The translations under genes were made by a program, and so were the position numbers. DNA of 9,040 nucleotides from Caryophanales bacterium (GTDB lineage Bacteria > Bacillota_I > Bacilli_A > RFN20 > CAG-288), in NCBI GenBank assembly GCA_021621525.1, contig JAJVUU010000068.1, positions 1 to 9,040 of the forward strand, given 5' to 3'. Position 1 is the stretch's first letter, and each line of letters starts with the position of its first letter. The notes beneath the pieces are model-generated. The model did not search any database. It saw nothing but the letters and a program-made list of their open reading frames with translations, and was not told the origin of the DNA. Shown piece after piece: positions 6,352-9,040 of this stretch.

Positions 6352-8229
6352 ATGAAAAACCTATGGACATTATTCTGCCTTCTTCCTTGCCTGACAGGAA
6401 CAGGCTTTGCCAAGACAGGCAAGGCAGCCACCATCAAGGCTGCCACAAGATACTATGACAGCACCAAGCTTCTTGACTTCAGCGATTCCAGCAAGGACGA
6501 AGTCGATGACTACTATGGCGACATCTCAGACAGGAAAGGAGATGAACTTTTACGATATCTCTATGCCAGGATATCCTGTCCGAGCGAGGATCTCGACAAA
6601 TACTATCTTGACTATGGCTCCGGCCTGAAAGGCGTAGGCCAGTGGTATCAAGTCACCGACAGGAACTGGAAGATCTCCGAAGAAGTCACCCCGGAGACCT
6701 TCACCTTTATCACAAGAAATACGGATACACGCTGCAAGAACACCTACTTCTATAGCATGTATATCAGCGACGAAGCCAACAACGATTCCAAGAAAGCCAT
6801 CAATAACTTCCTCAACGGATATTCCAGGGATACCAGCCTCGATCATGTCGACTACACAAACAGGAAGAAGCCAAACAGCTATATCCAGATTGACAAAGAG
6901 CATGTCTGGGCAAAGAACCACGGCTTCAAGGTCAAGGACAGCAGTGGAAAAGACACCTTCCAGAAGGGAGCACCGACAGATCTTCATCACCTCATCGCTG
7001 CCGACCACAACACCAACAGCGCCGGACATAACGACTACTTCTATGGGGATGTCAACCATGATTCAGCTACCAAGATCTATGCCTATCTTGCCGATGGAAG
7101 CAAGGAACTGAGCGGATATCTAGACACGTCAGGCGAAACCTTCGAACCGACGGATGAGTGGAAGGGTGATATCGCAAGAAGTCTCTTCTACATGGCTACC
7201 CGCTATAGCGTGAAGAAGAATCAGAACACCCAGGGAGAGCCTTATCTGAAGCTCACCGACGACAGAAGCTACAGCGATGATTCCAACGTGACCTTCCATG
7301 GGGTGCAGTATAACCTGACGACCCTGCTTGAATGGAACGAAAAGGATCCGGTCAGCGAATACGAGTATCACCGCAACAACCTGATCTATAAGAACGTCCA
7401 GAACAACAGGAACCCCTATGTCGACCATCCGGAATGGGCAAGGCTGGTCTTCGCTCCGGATACCATAAGCGACAGCATCTTCCAGAGCATCAATGGAAAG
7501 ACCTATCAGGGACGGGTCGGAAACCAGATCAGCCTTGATTTGGACTTGGAAGGAAAGACAGACTATGTCACGGAATATGACAGTTCCTATCTCTCGATAG
7601 ACAAGAACGTCGTCACCCTGAAGAAGGAAGGAAGCACAAGCCTGACCTTCAAGGAGACAGTAAACGATAAGACCACATCCTATACCTGCGTCTTTGACAT
7701 CCTATCTGCCCCGGCGTTAGACAAAGTTCAGATCGATAACTCCAAGGTCACCATCGATAAGGATAACAACATCACTGCTACAGAAGGAGATAGCTTCCAG
7801 CTTGGCACCAGCTTCAAGAACCTGCTTCCAAATGAAGGAATCTGCTATGAGACAAGCGATACGAATATCGCAGAGATTTCCTTGACCGGTCTTGTCAAGC
7901 CAAAGAAGGAAGGAACCTGCTATATCAACCTCTACCTTGATGAACCTTCGACAAAGCAGGCAAGAAAAGCAAATATGGCCCCGGAGAGAGCTCCTCTCTA
8001 TCAAATCAAGCTCACCGTCAACAAGAAGAAAAGCATCATCGAAATCGATGAGAACGGAAACTTCTCCATCTTCGGCCTCTCATCCAGGATGAGCTATGTC
8101 ATCCTCATCGTCATAGCCGTCATCCTGCTTCTGGTCATCATCCTCATCATCGTTCTTCTTGTCGCCAGTTCCGAAAAGAAGAAAAAGAAGACTTCCATGA
8201 AGAAGGCTTCCAGGAAAAGAAAGAAATGA
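6352..8229 (+). CDS. Secreted, membrane-anchored endonuclease I-family nuclease with Ig-like C-terminal region
   Basis: A 625-residue surface nuclease. A signal peptide covers residues 1-20 (KNLW, hydrophobic core, GFA cleavage site). The endonuclease I domain (EndA/Vvn/Bsn, His-Me finger) runs from about 60 to 370. It shows EHVW (183-186, likely general base His184), GAPTDLHHLIAADHNTNSAG (206-225) with DLHH, then DEWKGDIARSLFYMATRY and NNRNPYVDHPEWARLVF. Family members cut DNA, or RNA in Bsn, without sequence specificity. Two beta-rich segments follow; the second (about 465-560) resembles bacterial Ig-like Big_2 domains (TSDTNIAEISLTGLVKPKKEG). The end is a single helix (about 582-605) and a Lys/Arg-rich cytoplasmic tail; there is no LPxTG. 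Tail and helix suggest the enzyme is held at the membrane and feeds on or degrades extracellular nucleic acid. It is divergent from the HAD gene. Confidence 0.93.
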   Translation: MKNLWTLFCLLPCLTGTGFAKTGKAATIKAATRYYDSTKLLDFSDSSKDEVDDYYGDISDRKGDELLRYLYARISCPSEDLDKYYLDYGSGLKGVGQWYQVTDRNWKISEEVTPETFTFITRNTDTRCKNTYFYSMYISDEANNDSKKAINNFLNGYSRDTSLDHVDYTNRKKPNSYIQIDKEHVWAKNHGFKVKDSSGKDTFQKGAPTDLHHLIAADHNTNSAGHNDYFYGDVNHDSATKIYAYLADGSKELSGYLDTSGETFEPTDEWKGDIARSLFYMATRYSVKKNQNTQGEPYLKLTDDRSYSDDSNVTFHGVQYNLTTLLEWNEKDPVSEYEYHRNNLIYKNVQNNRNPYVDHPEWARLVFAPDTISDSIFQSINGKTYQGRVGNQISLDLDLEGKTDYVTEYDSSYLSIDKNVVTLKKEGSTSLTFKETVNDKTTSYTCVFDILSAPALDKVQIDNSKVTIDKDNNITATEGDSFQLGTSFKNLLPNEGICYETSDTNIAEISLTGLVKPKKEGTCYINLYLDEPSTKQARKANMAPERAPLYQIKLTVNKKKSIIEIDENGNFSIFGLSSRMSYVILIVIAVILLLVIILIIVLLVASSEKKKKKTSMKKASRKRKK

Positions 8230-8234
8230 TGATA

Positions 8235-8267
8235 TATCCTGAGGAAAAACCCTCAAGATAATTCTTT
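8235..8267 (+). terminator. Probable terminator of the endonuclease I gene
   Basis: TATC-C-TGAGG (8235-8244) pairs with CCTCA-A-GATA (8251-8260) around a 6-nt A-rich loop. That gives 5 + 4 pairs with one C-A mismatch, followed by the T-rich ATTCTTT. It begins 6 nt after the TGA. The stem is modest, so efficiency is uncertain. Confidence 0.5.
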
Positions 8268-8378
8268 ATAAAAACAACCAAGAAGTAGAATCCGGGATCA
8301 AGTATATCGAAATCCTTCCTATAGGCAGGAGACCATAGGCTTTGTCGACTAGTCCTCCCATGGCCTCCCTCTGGCAAC
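8268..8378. other. Intergenic stretch at a composition boundary
   Basis: About 110 nt between the endonuclease terminator and the stop of the convergent AT-rich gene. I see no gene, tRNA or clear promoter. It contains GTCGACTAGTCC and CCATGG within 25 nt. Base composition is like the genes to the left up to roughly 8,380 and turns AT-rich beyond. No terminator for the minus-strand gene is evident. Confidence 0.45.
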
Positions 8379-9040
8379 CTATTGTGGGTGGGATTGATTA
8401 GCAGGTTGTGGTTTTATCTGATTTTTAAGATTATTTACTCTCAGCTTTAATGTTTGATTATTCGGGCTTTGACTCATCAATTCATCCAATTTGTCGGTAA
8501 ATTTTTGCTTCAGTTTCTCTGAACCAGCTTTATCCAATAATTGAGATAGCAATACACTATAAGCATGTTGTTCCGGAGTGATGTCGTCTTTCAAATCAGG
8601 CAAGAAAAAATCGTTCCCAAAAAGACAATCCAAATCAAGAGAATTTTGTTTTTCAGCTGGATATAAATCATGGACATATCTACATAATGAGTCAAAATCG
8701 TTTGCACTAAATGCCTTTTCAATATTCAGCCTATATTGATTTGCCTGAACTATTTTTACTTTTTCTTTTATTTTATGTATTTGACCTGAACAACCAACTA
8801 AACTCAAATACTCAAAAGCATTGTCGCCATCATGAATTTCCTGCCATTCCTCGACCTTTTCGGCTATTATTGCAAGTTGATTATCATTCAATTCAAACCC
8901 ATCTTTACAAGAAAGAACTGAACCAAGCTTGATTTGGAAACCTGTTGTCCACGAAAATTGTTTTCCATAAATCAACTTATATAAAGCTTGTCGGTATTTT
9001 TTATTATTTTTATCGGAAAGAAGGGACAATTCCTGATTCA
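8379..9040 (-). CDS. Hypothetical AT-rich gene, open to the window edge
   Basis: A protein of at least 219 visible residues that I do not recognise. It looks soluble and helical, rich in Lys, Asn, Gln and Asp, with no signal peptide or membrane segment. The C-terminus is polar and Gln/Pro rich (KPQPANQSHPQ). An in-frame TTG lies at 9029-9027, but the frame stays open beyond it (Asn-Gln-Glu). The last two bases read TG in frame, so the real start may be an ATG, GTG or TTG cut by one base at the edge, or further out. By hand count two of its lines are about 28-30% GC, against about 50% in the mutase gene, and its codons favour A/T in third position. This marks it as acquired DNA or as sequence joined by misassembly. 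Function cannot be inferred. Confidence 0.7.
   Translation of the reverse strand, partial: NQELSLLSDKNNKKYRQALYKLIYGKQFSWTTGFQIKLGSVLSCKDGFELNDNQLAIIAEKVEEWQEIHDGDNAFEYLSLVGCSGQIHKIKEKVKIVQANQYRLNIEKAFSANDFDSLCRYVHDLYPAEKQNSLDLDCLFGNDFFLPDLKDDITPEQHAYSVLLSQLLDKAGSEKLKQKFTDKLDELMSQSPNNQTLKLRVNNLKNQIKPQPANQSHPQ

Noticed and set aside
6550..7059. Long open frame antisense to the endonuclease gene (169 codons), and similar long antisense frames at 4735-5355 and 850-1233
   Set aside because: They lie wholly inside convincingly identified genes. They arise because the C-rich third positions of the real genes leave few stops in the opposite strand. No ribosome site or family motif is seen.
7960..8226. 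Sortase (LPxTG) anchoring of the endonuclease
   Set aside because: A helix plus basic tail is present but no LPxTG or obvious variant precedes the helix. Plain membrane anchoring is the safer reading.
8147..8377. 76-codon minus-strand open frame across the endonuclease end and the intergenic gap
   Set aside because: It overlaps the transmembrane and tail codons of the endonuclease, has no recognisable domain and would cross the terminator. It is not supported as a gene, though the part at 8268-8377 could be a decayed remnant.
9027..9029. TTG as the start of the AT-rich minus-strand gene
   Set aside because: The frame stays open for three more codons to the edge, where TG remains in frame and could complete an ATG one base outside. 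I therefore treat the gene as partial.
1..9040. CRISPR array, insertion sequence, prophage or known defence system
   Set aside because: No direct-repeat array, transposase, integrase or terminal inverted repeats were seen on either strand; tRNA-Ser has no integrase gene or visible attachment-site duplication in the window.

Overview
The window looks like ordinary chromosome from a low-to-mid-GC Gram-positive bacterium (Bacillota), possibly of the Erysipelotrichia or Mollicutes-related gut lineages. The basis is AGGAGG ribosome sites, TTGACA/TATAAT-type promoters, a PgcA-type phosphohexomutase, a Cof-type HAD phosphatase and a secreted endonuclease I with a bacterial Ig-like region. TGA is used as a stop and TGG for tryptophan, so the code is standard. 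Placement below phylum is a guess. No CRISPR array, insertion sequence, rRNA gene or recognised defence operon is visible.

Layout. Positions 9-207 carry a tRNA-Ser(GGA) on the minus strand with its own promoter and terminator. Diverging from it, a plus-strand block runs from 262 to 5364: an RluC-like 23S rRNA pseudouridine synthase, two membrane proteins of unknown function, a soluble helical protein of unknown function that appears to contain three degenerate repeats, and a phosphoglucomutase-type enzyme. The first four genes are packed within 0-10 nt of one another and read as one operon. The mutase has a possible promoter of its own. The block ends in a strong bidirectional terminator (5370-5413) shared with a convergent HAD hydrolase gene (5415-6248, minus). 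Divergent from the HAD gene is a 625-residue secreted, C-terminally membrane-anchored endonuclease I (6352-8229, plus).

Right edge. After about 8,380 the composition drops abruptly to AT-rich, and a minus-strand gene of unknown family (8379-9040) runs to or just past the window edge. Its codon use is unlike every other gene here, so it is either recently acquired or lies across an assembly junction.

The most interesting signal is regulatory. All three protein genes that open a transcription unit behind a recognisable promoter (rluC-like, HAD, endonuclease I) have their -10 hexamer only 7-9 nt before the ATG, no Shine-Dalgarno sequence, and no usable alternative start. Their mRNAs should therefore be leaderless or nearly so. 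In contrast, the genes at 2834 and 3622 have textbook AGGAGG sites. The unknown genes at 1239, 1755 and 2834, between rluC and the mutase, are the best candidates for something undescribed.
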